A DNA stretch of 64,000 nucleotides from Gnetum montanum (lineage: Eukaryota; Streptophyta; Gnetopsida; Gnetales; Gnetaceae): assembly GCA_015680685.1 (NCBI GenBank), contig MNCI01023742.1:805014-869013 (forward strand). The letters are read 5' to 3'. The notes beneath the pieces were generated by a model. It had not been told where the DNA came from. It saw only the letters and a program-made list of their open reading frames with translations, and made no database searches. Of this stretch, positions 36,700-48,570 are shown piece after piece. Position 1 is the stretch's first letter. The number at the start of each line of letters is the position of its first letter. The position numbers and the translations under genes are program-made.

Positions 36700-38065
36700 T
36701 GCATCAAAGCAGATTCATGATGGGTTTTATGATACTAGTAGTACCCCTGTGTTCTTGCATGCCCACCATTGATGAGCAATACCATTGATGCTATTGTTGC
36801 CTTGCAACACAAAATTCTACAAATTCTCAAATAGAATCCAAAATCCCTTTCCTTGACCTCCGTAAGCACTTATTTCCAAAGGTGCTATCACTGTCCCGTC
36901 AATTTGTCAACAAAAGAAAATTCAATGTATGTGCATAAATTTAGTAGACCAGGAAAAGGGGAATCATGTGAAACAAATAATTTATAAAATCACAACTATT
37001 GTAAGCTAAATAATATCCAATTGTGCTATTTGAAACATATGATTTGCCAAGTACTTGAAAGTATAATTTTCCATTGCAAGGGCCGATGAATGTGATTGAC
37101 AATACAAGGTAGGTCTTGCCAGCATGGACCACTAGTGCCTTAAGCAAGGTAGCGTCATTGCATGAAGTAGCCTAGGTTGTCAAGAAAGCCTAAAAAAAGA
37201 ATGCAATAATTAGTTATATAATATATCATATATAGAATAGATACAACACCTTATTTGGCTCTTTGCAATGCTACTAAATTGTAAGGTAATACAATAAGTT
37301 GCTATTGGCAATAATTATTTCCATTGCAAAACACTGTTTGTGGGTTGCTCAAATTTTCCATAGTCCAAACCACTTCCAATTAATTACTTTTAGAAAATGT
37401 AGAAAATTTAGTGGATTGGTCCATAACATATATAATATAATAATGTAATAGAACTGATGATGAGCTACTTGATCTTGTCCATGCAACACAACACAAAATA
37501 CTAGGTTGGAAAATTCCTGACTGAATTATCTTCATTTCATTACATTTCTAATTTTGAACTCATTGAATGGAAACTAGCTAAGCCCAAGTCTATACCTTTT
37601 GATCATCAATGATTCCATCTTCTTGGCTCCATAGCTGTTAACATTGAAGATCTTGCTTGCAGTCACGGCAACCAAAGCTTTACGATTATTAAGAAAAAAT
37701 GAAAATGATGATGGATTATTAATATTCTTGGCACCAAAAATTGTATGATTATAACACAAAAATAAAAATGATGATGGATTGTTAATATTATTGTCATCAA
37801 AGGCTTCACGCAAAAATGAAAATGATGATGGATTATTAATATTGTTGTTGTCAGAGGCTTCATGCAAAAATGAAAATGATGATGGATTATTAGTATTGTC
37901 ATCATCAGAAGCTTTAGGCAAGAATGAAAATGATGATGAATTATTAATATCATTGGCATTAGCAACAAAAGCAGAAGTAGAAATGAAGCAAATGAAAAGC
38001 ATGGATTGCCAAATTTGCCAAACAATGGCCACAACCTTCCTATTGGACCTTGTCCGCCCATCCAT
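36700..38065 (-). pseudogene. Polygalacturonase-like copy B: first three exons
   Basis: Exon 1 (about 37605-38065) has a signal-peptide-like start (MDGRTRSNRKVVAIVWQIWQ) and five NPSSFSFL-type motifs, then FNVNSYGAK with a one-base deletion in the following GDG stretch. Exon 2 (near 37035-37170) has AGKTYLV and GPCNGKLYF but a TAG after LTT. Exon 3 (near 36750-36905) has IDGTVIAPLEISAYGGQGK, a private TAG, and an intact AHQWW where copies A and D have a stop. Its splice acceptor also looks altered (GACAA for GACAG). It is followed by the retroelement fragment. Confidence 0.82.
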
Positions 38066-38309
38066 TTTTTTCATAATCAGCTACCTTTTCATTTTTATTT
38101 ACATCAGTAGGGGGTCTTCCTCGCCAACTTTCTGAGCTGCAACTCCCATAGAATTGTTGGGCTGAATTTAAAGAGGAGTTCCATGATCTCGAAACCAAGA
38201 AAAGATCCACTAATTTCTCTCCAAAGTGACTACACAGTTATCACCATAGTCTGTTATAATTTGCCATGCATTTGCAACAGCCTTTAGTTACCTAAAATTT
38301 AAGTTCACC

Positions 38310-39080
38310 AGAGGAGCACACATTAGTACTCTAATAGAAATGCATTAAGTATTAAACCCCCAAAACCTTAACCGATCCATAATGGTTCATGTCTACATAT
38401 GACTCACTACTTTTGTGGGCATATAGCACACATTATTATTTTAACAAAAATGCATTAAGTATTACACCCCCAAAAATCTTAACTAATCCATCATGGTTCA
38501 TATGTATGTATGTGTCACTGTGGATGTACAGTAGACATCAATATTTTAACAGAAATGCAATAAGTATTAAACCCTCCAAAACCTTAACCAATCCATAATG
38601 GTTTGTATTTACGTATGTTTCTATGCATGCAGAGCACACATTAGTATTTTAACATAAATGCATTAAGTATTAAACCCCCCAAAACATTAACTGATTCATA
38701 ATGGTTTGTCTGTAAACATCATTGTGGATGTAGAGCACACATTAATATTTTAACACAAATGCATTAAGTATTGAACCCTCCAAAACCTTAACTAATCCAT
38801 AATGGTTCATATTTACGTATGCATCATTGCTTTGGTGGATGCAGAGCACACATTAATATTTTAATAGAAATACATTAAGTATTAAACCCCCCAAAACCTT
38901 AACCAATGTATAATGATTCATACGTATGTATGCATCACTGCATGCAGAGCACACATTAGTATTTTAACAAAAATGCATTAATTGTTAAACCCCCTTAACT
39001 ATAATGGTTCATTAGTACGTATGTGTGGACATAGAGCACACATTAATATTTTCACAAAAATGCATTAAGTATTAAACCCC
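38310..39080. repeat. Tandem repeat, about 103 bp x 8, upstream of copy B
   Basis: Same unit, copy number and position relative to the gene start as 28290-29060, so it was present before the duplication. Confidence 0.9.
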
Positions 39081-41230
39081 CCAAACCTTAACTGATCCGG
39101 AGTGGTTTATACATACATATGCGTCATTGCTTTTGTGAATGTTGAAATGCTTTTGAGGATTGCAAAGTATGGTGGATTTTGGAGACATGCTCTATAACAT
39201 AAATGAGAAGCATGCTAAAATAATATATTTAAATAACATTTTGAATTCATAAATGAAACTATGCTATAAAGTCTTAAAAAATTAAGGAAAATATTTTGGT
39301 TTTATATTTTACTGCATCTCTCCAAGATCACATAGTGCTAGTGTGGCCCATGCCATGTCTCTAAGTTTACTACACACAGATTTTGCTGCAATAGTTCACT
39401 TAAAATATTTTTACCTATTCTGCCCAAAAAATGGAAGTCATACTGAACATCCTAAGGGTGTCCCCAATGCGTCCAATTTTGAAAACATCAAACTCACAAA
39501 TTTTGATACAGATGCATCCCCTTGATGCACTCACAAATTAAATACGTACATATATGAACCATCCTATGGCATATGTAATGATTCTCATGATCATCATCTC
39601 ACCTATGTTTATGTGTTACTTATTGTAACCCTCGGCTGCCATATATTTCAATTATGAAGATGTAGACATACTTCAGTGGTTCAAACTAGTTATTGGAAAT
39701 CAAATGACAATGAAAAATTTAAAACCATGTCTTTGAATTTTGTATTTTTAAAAAAGAATTATTCACATGATAGCTGCACAATTAGGTCACCTGTGTGTGC
39801 ACCGAAACATTAAATAAAGTTTTAAAATATGAGGTATTTCACGTAATCTTCAAGGCAAATATCACAGCACCTAACTCTAGATCATGCACGGGATATCTTG
39901 TTTCATGTGGCCTTAACTGACAAGATGCATAAGCCACAACCTGTTCATCCTACATCAATACACAACCAAATCCATCTCCTCAAGCATCAACACTAACATC
40001 ATATGGACAACCTATGACTTGCAACTAGTAGCCTTCTAGAGGACTAGCTATAGGGACGAACACACTTATGCCATGTTCCAACCATAGGAACAAACACACC
40101 TACGCTCTCCCACTCTCAAGATGAGGCCTAAGACAGAAGACTCACTGATGCATCATAGTGGGGATCAATCTGTAACTACCTCTAGGGTGCCTAATCACCA
40201 GCCAGTCCACACACTTATGCTAGCACCACTTGCTAACAATCATTTCTAGCATCGTCACAAAGACATGTACAAATCTTGGCTAGCTTAAGCCATTACATGT
40301 CATAAGCACAACCCATATAAAACAAACATTACATGACCACATACATCCACACCAACCTATCACATTCATTCCATGAAAATAATACTCCAACTTGACAAAA
40401 CAAAATTTTGCACTACAAACCTATTTCATGAACTACATGTATTCTGTGAAAAATGACCACTATTGTAATTGCCTAGATACTATATGCCCAAAAAGAAAAC
40501 CAATTCCATGATTAGGAAGTACTTCCCAAGACGATTCCAACAACACTAATTTCACCTAAATCACACTCCTGAAGCAAAGTTATGCATGTTTAAAATTTAA
40601 TCAATAAAATAATATTTAATTACAACCTGTGATGATTGAAACTCCTGTGCCATAATAGGTCGCTAAAATATAATGTTTCAACCATGCAAATCTCATCAAC
40701 ATCACATATCATATTTCACAAATCCACATCATATCATACACCGCATATTTATTAATAAAGAATTTTCTGCCAAAACCGTGAAATTTCAAGAAAAATATGC
40801 AAAACAATATGTCCAACTTCAATCTTTTAACTATCTGCCCCACACGTCCACATCACATGATCATATACACTAATCCATCACAAGGGTATAAAGAAAAAAA
40901 GAGATAGCCCACCAATTAAAACTGTTGTGGCAGAAACTCTGAAATAAGCATAAAATCCTCAAAAATCCAGCAAAACTCTGTTTCGATCCAAACAAGTTTT
41001 GCACCCACATAGATATGACCGCAACAATCCCAAATCTAGGTTTAGAGCAAAGAAAATCCCATCCACAAAGCTCAAATCTCTGAAAATAGAGTGGAAAATG
41101 GAAGAAAGAAGGATAGAAAATCGACAAAGAACAATCTTCAGCTTCTTGTTTCTATTTCGAGAAGCAGAAAAGAAACACACGATCATAATATTTTTAAGCA
41201 AATGAACTATCATTGTAACTTATGACAAAC
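39081..41230. other. Upstream/intergenic part of unit 2, no gene seen
   Basis: Colinear with 29061-31218. No conserved coding frame. Confidence 0.7.
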
Positions 41231-42257
41231 ATTCTAGATTTGATAGTCAAAGGTGTTGTACAGGTATCCTTTACTAGAGAAGTAAAGGCACCTAGTGAAC
41301 TTAGAAGTGAGTTGTGAGCCAATTTCCTAAATAGGAAGAGAAGATTCATCATTGAGCCAAGCGTAAGCTTGATCTAGTTTCTTAAATAAGAAAATAAAAT
41401 CACGTAGAAGGCTTCCTTGGAGTACAAGGAAAGCTACTAGGAAGAATAGGTGAGTTGTATGTAAAGTTTATACATTTACAAGTTGACCAAGGATAACTAC
41501 AGAGCAAAAATTATCACAACAATTTGTCATTTAAACATGCTCATCCCACCAAGCCAAGGTCCTATGACAGTTGGTGAATACGCAAAACCCCAACCTCAAT
41601 TTGTAATTTAAACATGCTTATCCCACCAAGGCAAGCTCCTGCGAGGATTAGTGAATAAGAAAAACCCTAACTCCTTTTGAGTGACTGAGCCCAAGCTCGA
41701 ACCAAGGTCTTACAACTTGCAAAACAAGCGCTTTAGCATCACTCCAAGTGATGCTCTTTGTAATATAAACATATGATGTTTATAAATACTTTTTAATTAT
41801 ACCATTTGTTACAAAAAAACAAAACAAAAAAGGAACAAGTTAAATAGTCATAAAGTTATATTCTTACCCACAAAACCAATCACTAATATCAAATACATCA
41901 TGCTTTTAACATCTCGCACGTTCTTGATCATTAAATAACACCTTGCTTTCATATAGATAAATTAATGCTATAATGTATTCGGCCCTCCTTATTTGGGGAT
42001 TAACATAGGACTTACGAGAGGTGTGTTGAACCCATAACTTTGAAACTCACTCAACTTGAATCAAATTTCCAACTATGTAGGTTATTGGAAATGGAGTATT
42101 TACTTACCGAGGTATTATAAAGCCAGCCATGTAAAAAGAAACCAAGACAATCCAATGAAACATTTAAATTAATTTTAGTGTATTATTTTAGGGGCTAAAC
42201 GGTAGGTCTTGCTTGTCTTATTTGTACATGAGAAGTGGGCCTCAACCCATCATCAAC

Positions 42258-45200
42258 TTAGGCGTTGATCATCATCAACGTTGAACTGGATAGGGAAGGG
42301 ACGACAAGCCCAATGGTGGAAACGTCGGCATTGTTGCGCACAGATTTTGCATTCTTTTGTGCATCTCGTTTCGCAGAAGAAGAAACATCAGCAGCAGAAG
42401 CAACGTCATCCGCTGAAGCATAACTAAGATTCACATTATCAAACACCGAATTGCTACAGGATGCAGAGTTGCTGCATTTTAGAGAGATGGCATCTCGGGC
42501 GGATGGCATCATGGGTGGGTGGTTGTGGCAGTCTTTAATCTTTAACCTGTCGCAGTGGAAATGATCTACGATTACAAGGTTCATGGTGTGGTTGTGGGAG
42601 GCCTTAAGCTTTCTGCTGTCACGGTAAAACTGATCTATGATTATAGGGTCCTGGGCATTTGTCGTTTCAATGTTCTGAAACACCACTCTAGATGCAAGCT
42701 CTCTTCCTCCTTGCACCAACAACAATATTCATATCTAGTATGCATCAATTGTTTGGATAATAAAAACTCAAAGGATGGTAGTACTGTTAAACTTGAGACA
42801 AGGTCATCGGTCGCGTCAAAAGGAAAAATCAAGATGATGGATTCATGTAACTCAGTATCAGGAAAGATACATAAAGGGTTAAACTATTACTTGATCATTA
42901 ATCCTCCTAGGACCCTGCATTGTAGGAATGAACACTAAACTTTTGAGTGATGAAACTTCTAAAAGATTATCATTAAAAAGCTTAACATTCATCTTGCTAA
43001 AAGGGCCTACAAAGTCCTGTAGGGGAGGAAAATCCTAAACTACCGAAAGAGACCTATATAAGGAATCTCATAAGATTATAGATAATGAAGAAAATCCTAA
43101 CATCTCTTTGAGTAGCTGCTTCCAAGGTAGAAAAGATACATATGATATGAAATTTACAAACTTTACCTGTCATGTTTTGATTCTAACTCCGTCAGAGGTA
43201 TCGTGGAGCGTAGCACCATTCCCTAATGCTTCTGTAACTTCATCCTCTAAGTTGTCTTTCCCAAGGCGTCCAATGCTGAGAAATCAAAAACATATTGCCC
43301 TGTTAGCTGACAAATGTACCAACTCTATCCTCCTCTAAGATCTACTACTGTTCTAACTTAAATGTCAAGATAGAACAGATGAGCCACATTGTTGAATTTG
43401 AAATATTGCCTTTTTCAATCAATACTATTTAAACATCTTAGTAACTAAGAATGATCAAATTCTAAACTTACTTTTTCTCCATCCTTCAATTGCATTAATA
43501 TATTCAGGTGGAATAGTTATAACACAATTAAGCAGCAGTTGAATAAATGAGTGAATAAATTTACCTAATTCCGTGCCCTGGTCCACACACCAAATTCGTG
43601 ATGTTGATGTTGGATGACATTTGATTCATGGAAACACAACCATCCCCTACAATGACATTGATATATCTAGTGAAGCTGGTCATAAGACATATGAACATGG
43701 GCTACAGTGAAAATCCATAGAGAACAAAAGCATATACCTGTATCAATTACGCAGGCATCCACTATGACATTGTTTGAACCAGATATGTGAAAGCCATGGG
43801 TGTTTGGACTCGTCTCTGACGCCTGCACTTTCAGTCCACGTACCATAATTTTGGATGAACCCACCAACAAGACATGTAGCTGTGGGTTGTTCATCACTCT
43901 CAAGTTCCTCAATTCTACGTTACTTGCATTATTGAATGTGAGTCCCTAGAAATTCGACTTTAAACTACATCAATTTTACCCTTAAATCTACTAAGATGCA
44001 AAAGAAGATTGGCTTTAATTTCTTACAGTCAGGGTCGACGCACATTGCTACACAAACAAGGAAAAAAAGAAAGAAAGAAAGAAAAGGGCCCTGTGAGATG
44101 GGGAAAACAAAATAGACCATAGAGGATTCACAATCAAAGCGAATTCGTGATGGGTTTTATGATACTAGCAGTACCTCTGTGTTCTTGCATGGCCACCACT
44201 AATGAGCATTGTCATTGATGTTGTCGTTGCCCTGCAACACAAAATCCTGCAGATGCTCAAACAGAATCCAAAATTGCTTTCCTTGACCTCCGTAAGCACT
44301 TATTTCTAAGGGTGCTATCACCGTCCCGTCAATCTGTCAACAAAAGAAAATTCAGTGTATGTGCATAAATTTAGTAGACCAGGAAAAGGGGAATCATGAG
44401 AAACAAATAATTTATAAAATCACAACTACTGTAAGCTAAATAATATCCAATTGTGCTATTTCAAAAATACAATTTGCCAAGTACTTGAAAGTATAATTTG
44501 CCATTGCAAGGGCCGGTGAATGTGATTGGCGATACAAGGTAGGTCTTGCCAGCAGGGAATACCAGCACCTTAGGCGAGGTAGCATCATTGCATGCAGTAG
44601 CCCAGGTTGTCAAAAAAGCCTGAAAAAAAGAGAATGCAATAATTAGGTATATAAGATATCATATATAGAATAGATATAACACCTTATTTGGCTCTTTGCA
44701 ATGGCGCTAATTTGTAAGGTAATACAGTAAGTTGCTATTGGCAACAATCATTTGCACTACAAAACAATGTTTGTGGGTTGTTCAAATTTTCCATAGTCCA
44801 AACCACTCCCAATTAATTGCTTTTAGAAAAAGCAGAAAATTCAGTGGATTGATCCATAACATATATAATATAATAATGCAACAGAACCGATGATGAGCTG
44901 CTTGATCTTGTCCATGCAACACAACACAAAATACTAGGTTGGCAAATTCCTGACTAAATTATCTTGATTTCATTCCATTTCTAATTTTGAAGTTTGAACT
45001 CATTGAACAGAAACCAGCCAAGCCCAAGTCCGTACCTTTTGATCGTCAATGACTCCATCTCCTTTGGCTCCATAGCTGTCAACATTGAACATCTTGCTCG
45101 CAGCCGTGGCAACCAAAGCTTTACGATTATTAAGCAAAAATGAAAATGGTGATGGATTATTAATATTATTGGCACCAGAAGCTTTACGATTATAACGCAA

Positions 45201-45398
45201 AAATGAAAATGATGATGGATTATCAATATTGTCCTTGTCAGAAGCTTCACGCAAGAATGAAAATGATGATGGATGATTAATATCATTGGCGTTAGCAGCA
45301 AAAGCAGAAGCAGAAATGAAACAAATGAAAAGCATGGGTTGCCAAATTTGCAAAAAGGTGGCCACCACCTTCCTGCTGGACCTTGTTTGCCCATCCAT
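42258..45398 (-). pseudogene. Polygalacturonase-like (GH28) copy D, the most complete
   Basis: Eight exons add to 1530 bases, 509 codons plus stop: 45036-45398, 44485-44619, 44175-44333, 44027-44047 (21-base microexon), 43738-43945, 43565-43646, 43167-43275 and 42258-42710, with GT/AG borders except one. I start at MDGQTRSSRK (45398), giving a basic n-region and hydrophobic core ending near AFAANA, a likely signal peptide. Three NPSSFSFL-type motifs follow, then FNVDSYGAKGDG. GH28 blocks: SPNTHG (normally NTD), GDGC (normally GDD), GPGHG and RIK intact. Breaks: TAG at 44199-44201, TGA at 43170-43172 in place of Trp after RIKT, and the last acceptor is AA instead of AG. Two of three catalytic Asp are gone, so even read-through would give an inactive enzyme. 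Confidence 0.88.
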
Positions 45399-45606
45399 TT
45401 TTCTAACAATCAGCTGCCTTTTCATTTTTATTTGCATCGGTAGGAGATCTTCCTCACCAGCAGTCTGAGCTGCAGCTCCCATAGAATTGTTGGGCTGAAT
45501 TTAAAGAGGAGTTTAGTGATGTAGAGACCAAGGAAAGATCTGATACCGTAGGCTGTTACAATTTGCCATGCATTTGCAACGGCCTTCAATTACCTAAAAT
45601 TTAAGT

Positions 45607-45965
45607 TACTATAATAATTAAAGTGGTTATTATTAGAGCAGTTACTCTAATAATTAGAGTGGTAATTATTAGGGCAGTTACTATAATAGTTAAAGTGGTT
45701 ATTATTAGAGCGGTTACTCTAATAATTAGAGTGGTAATTATTAGAGCGGTTACTTTAATAATTAGAGTGGTAATTATTAAGGCGGTTACTATAATAATTA
45801 AAGTGGCTATTATTAGAGCAGTTACTCTAATAATTAGAGTGCTAATTATTAGGGCGATTACTATAATAATTAAAGTGGTTATTATTAGAGCAGTTACTCT
45901 AATTATTAGAATGGTTATTATTAGAGTGGCTATTTCTCTAAAATTAGAGTGGCAATATTTGTAAT
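45607..45965. repeat. 36 bp palindromic minisatellite, about 9.5 copies
   Basis: Each unit contains CTCTAATAATTA, six bases, then TAATTATTAGAG, a perfect 12 bp inverted repeat. Adjacent units alternate GTTACTCTAATAATTAGAG and GTTACTATAATAATTAAAG types. Both strands read open because the period is a multiple of 3. It lies just upstream of the LTR TATA box. Confidence 0.9.
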
Positions 45966-46774
45966 TATTAGAGTAGTTGCTCCCAAGCCTATAAATACAG
46001 TGCCTAGGCACACAACAGGAAGAAGTCAACAAGAAGAAGAAGAATTCAGAAACGGAAGTCTTTTAGGAGTGAAGTAGCGAAACTCTAGCCAAGTGCCCAC
46101 AGCAGGAGGTCTAAGTGTGGATGGATCTTTATTCGAGCATTATGTACCTGAGCACACCTTGTGTGCGGCAATAAAGACGAGCTTTTGGATTCATCCTTGC
46201 AGCACTTGAAATTTGTTTTCTTATTCATTTCCTTTATTTTATTTTCTTCTGCATTTATTTTATTTTATTTTATGCACTTTACATTTCTATTATTAGCACA
46301 CACAGTACGATCACTTCGAGCATGCGTGTAACACTTGGTAACCCGGTAACGATTAACGTTTGGTAATCCCAGTAGTGTTGCGCTGGTTCAGGACAGCAAG
46401 TGAGAATGGATACTGGTGTTAAGATTAGTTTAAAGCCTAGTTAATCAGTAGTTGAGTTAAATCAGTCACTTAGTTATCTCTCTCTCTCCTCCCTTATTAG
46501 CAACAAGTTAAGTTAAATTAGTCAGTTAGTTATCTCTCTCTCCTCCCTTATTAGCAGCAGGACATAAAAACATAAAAGCTATAAAAATCATATGCTTCAA
46601 GCTTACTTAACCATACAATCGTGACAAGACAAGTAAGTTTGGGAAGATAACGATTGATTAACCCTGAGTGTTCCATTAAGGCATGTAAGCACTTAGTCTT
46701 TGGAATTCGACCAGATCGTGCATGAAATGCTTGTATTCGTATGGTTGAGCATAGGGGTACCTCGCCGCTCATCA
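45607..46774 (+). mobile_element. Solo LTR (5' edge truncated or unclear) upstream of copy D
   Basis: A U3-like 36 bp repeat array (45607-45965), then the core promoter CCTATAAATACAGTGCC (about 45990) with CTAGGCACACAAC, an AATAAAG near 46170, and an end GGTACCTCGCCGCTCATCA at 46774. No element body follows. The right flank (46775) is ordinary unit upstream sequence. The expected 5' TG terminus is not visible at 45605, where the left flank is the unit's ACCTAAAATTTAAGTT. Confidence 0.78.
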
Positions 46775-47072
46775 CAAAGTATGGTGGATTTTGAAGACGT
46801 GCTCTGTAACGTAAATGAGAAGCATGGTAAAATAATATTTTGAATGCATGAATGAAACTATGCTATAAAGTCTTTATAAATTAAGGAAAATATTTTTGTT
46901 TTATATTTTGCTACATCTTTCCCAGATCACATTGTGCTAGTGTGACCCATGCCATGTCTCTAAGTTTATTACACACAGATTTTGCTGCAATAGTTCACTC
47001 AAAAGATTTTTACTTGTTCTGCCCAAGCAATGGAAGTCATACTGAACATTTCAAGGGTGTCCCCAATGCGTC
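46775..47072. other. Remainder of unit 3 upstream sequence
   Basis: Colinear with 29128-29440 and 39155-39475 (CAAAGTATGGTGGATTTTG...). It ends abruptly at the next duplicated unit. Confidence 0.75.
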
Positions 47073-48540
47073 ATAAAGTTATATTCTTACCCACAAAACA
47101 AAAAAAGAACAAGTTAAATAGTCATAAAGTTATATTCTTACCCACAAAACCAATCACTAATATCAAATACATCATGCTTTTAACATCTCACCCGTTCCCA
47201 ATCATTAAATAACACAATGCTTTCATATAGATAAATTAATGCTTTAATGTATTCAACCCTCCTTATTTGGGGATTAACATAGGACTTACGAGAGCTGTGT
47301 TGAATCCATAACTTTGAAACTCACTCAACTTGAATCAAATTTCTAACTATGTAGGTTATTGAAAATCTACCAAAGTGTTATAAAGCCAGCCATGTAAAAA
47401 GCAACCAAGACAATCCAACGAAACATTTAAATTAATTTTAGCGTATTATTTTAGGGGCTAAAAGGTAGGTCTTGCTTGTCTGATTTGTACATAAGAAGTG
47501 GGCCTCAGCCCATCATCAACTTAGGCATTGATCATCATCAATGTTGAACTAGATAGGGAAGGGACGATAAGCACAATGGTGGAAACGTCAACATCGTTGC
47601 ACACAAATTTTGCATTCTTTTGTGTATCTCGTTTCGTAGAAGAAGAAACATCAACAGCAACAGCAATGTCATCCGCTAAAACATAAGTAAGATTTACATT
47701 ATCAAACACCGAATTGCTGCAGGATGCAAAGTTGCTGCATGTTAGAGAGATGGCATCTTGGGCGAATGGCATCATGGGTGGGTGGTTGTGGAAGTCTTTA
47801 ATCTTTTTCTTGTCGCAGTAGAAATCATCTACAATTACAAAGTTCGTGGTGTGGCTGTGGGATTTGGGAGGCTTTAAGCTTTTTGCTATCACAGTAAAAC
47901 TAATCTATGATTATAGGGTCCTACACATTTGTTGTTTCAATGTTCTAAAACACCACTCTAAATGCAAGCTCTCTTCCTTCCTGCACCAACAACAATATTC
48001 ATCTCTGATATGCATCAGTTCTTTGGATAATAAAAACTCAAAGAACAACAGTATTGTTAAACTTGAGACAAAGTCATCAGTAATCAAGATAATGGATTCA
48101 TGTAACTCAGTATCAGGAAAGATACATAAAGAGTAAAACTATTACTTGATCATTCATCCTCCTAGGACCCTGGAATCAACACTAAACTTAAACTTCTGAG
48201 TGATGAAACTTCTAAAAGATTATCATTAAAAAGCTTAATATTCATCTTGCTAAAAGGGCCTACAAAGTCCAGTAGGGGAGGGAGGAAAATCCTAAACTAC
48301 CAAAAGAGACCTATACAAGGAAACGGAGGTATTGTGGAGCATAGCACCATTCCCTAATGCTTCTGTAACTTCATCCTCTAAGTTGTCTTTCCCAAGGCAT
48401 TCAATGTTGACAAATCAAAAACATATTGCCATGTTAGTTGACAAATGTACCAACTCTATCCCCCTCTAAGATCTACTATTGTTCTAACTTAAATGTCAAG
48501 ACACAACAAATGAGCCACATTGTCGAATTTGAAATCCTAT
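47073..48540 (-). pseudogene. Polygalacturonase-like copy E, truncated
   Basis: It contains the last exon (about 47521-47990) with DAISLTCSNFASCSN and the same stop (MMINA) as copy D, and part of the previous exon (48330-48410). The RIK segment and its intron edge are deleted at about 48322 (GGAAACGGAGGTATTG). No 5' exons follow. After about 48570 the sequence is unrelated. Confidence 0.8.
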
Positions 48541-48570
48541 CTTTTTCAATCAATACTATTTAAACATCTT

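Larger units (their letters stand above)
31356..41386 (-). repeat. Segmental duplication unit 2 (copies C and B)
   Basis: Same order as unit 1. The 3' exons (copy C) are on the left and the 5' exons (copy B) on the right. Between them are a possible assembly duplicate (33419-35588) and a retroelement fragment (35590-36690). Confidence 0.8.
41387..47072 (-). repeat. Segmental duplication unit 3 (copy D)
   Basis: Starts at AATCACGTAGAAGGCTTCCTTGG and ends where upstream sequence (CCCCAATGCGTC, 47072) jumps to the 3' flank of unit 4. The 103 bp repeat block is replaced by a retroelement LTR (45607-46774). Confidence 0.8.

Noticed and set aside
28290-39080. CRISPR-like array, considered because of regular repeats
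   Set aside because: The repeats are long, diverged and directly adjoining with no unique spacers of constant length, and this is plant nuclear DNA.
45601-46032. Open frames on both strands with Ile/Val repeats
   Set aside because: Produced by a 36 bp tandem repeat whose period is divisible by 3. No start context or domain.
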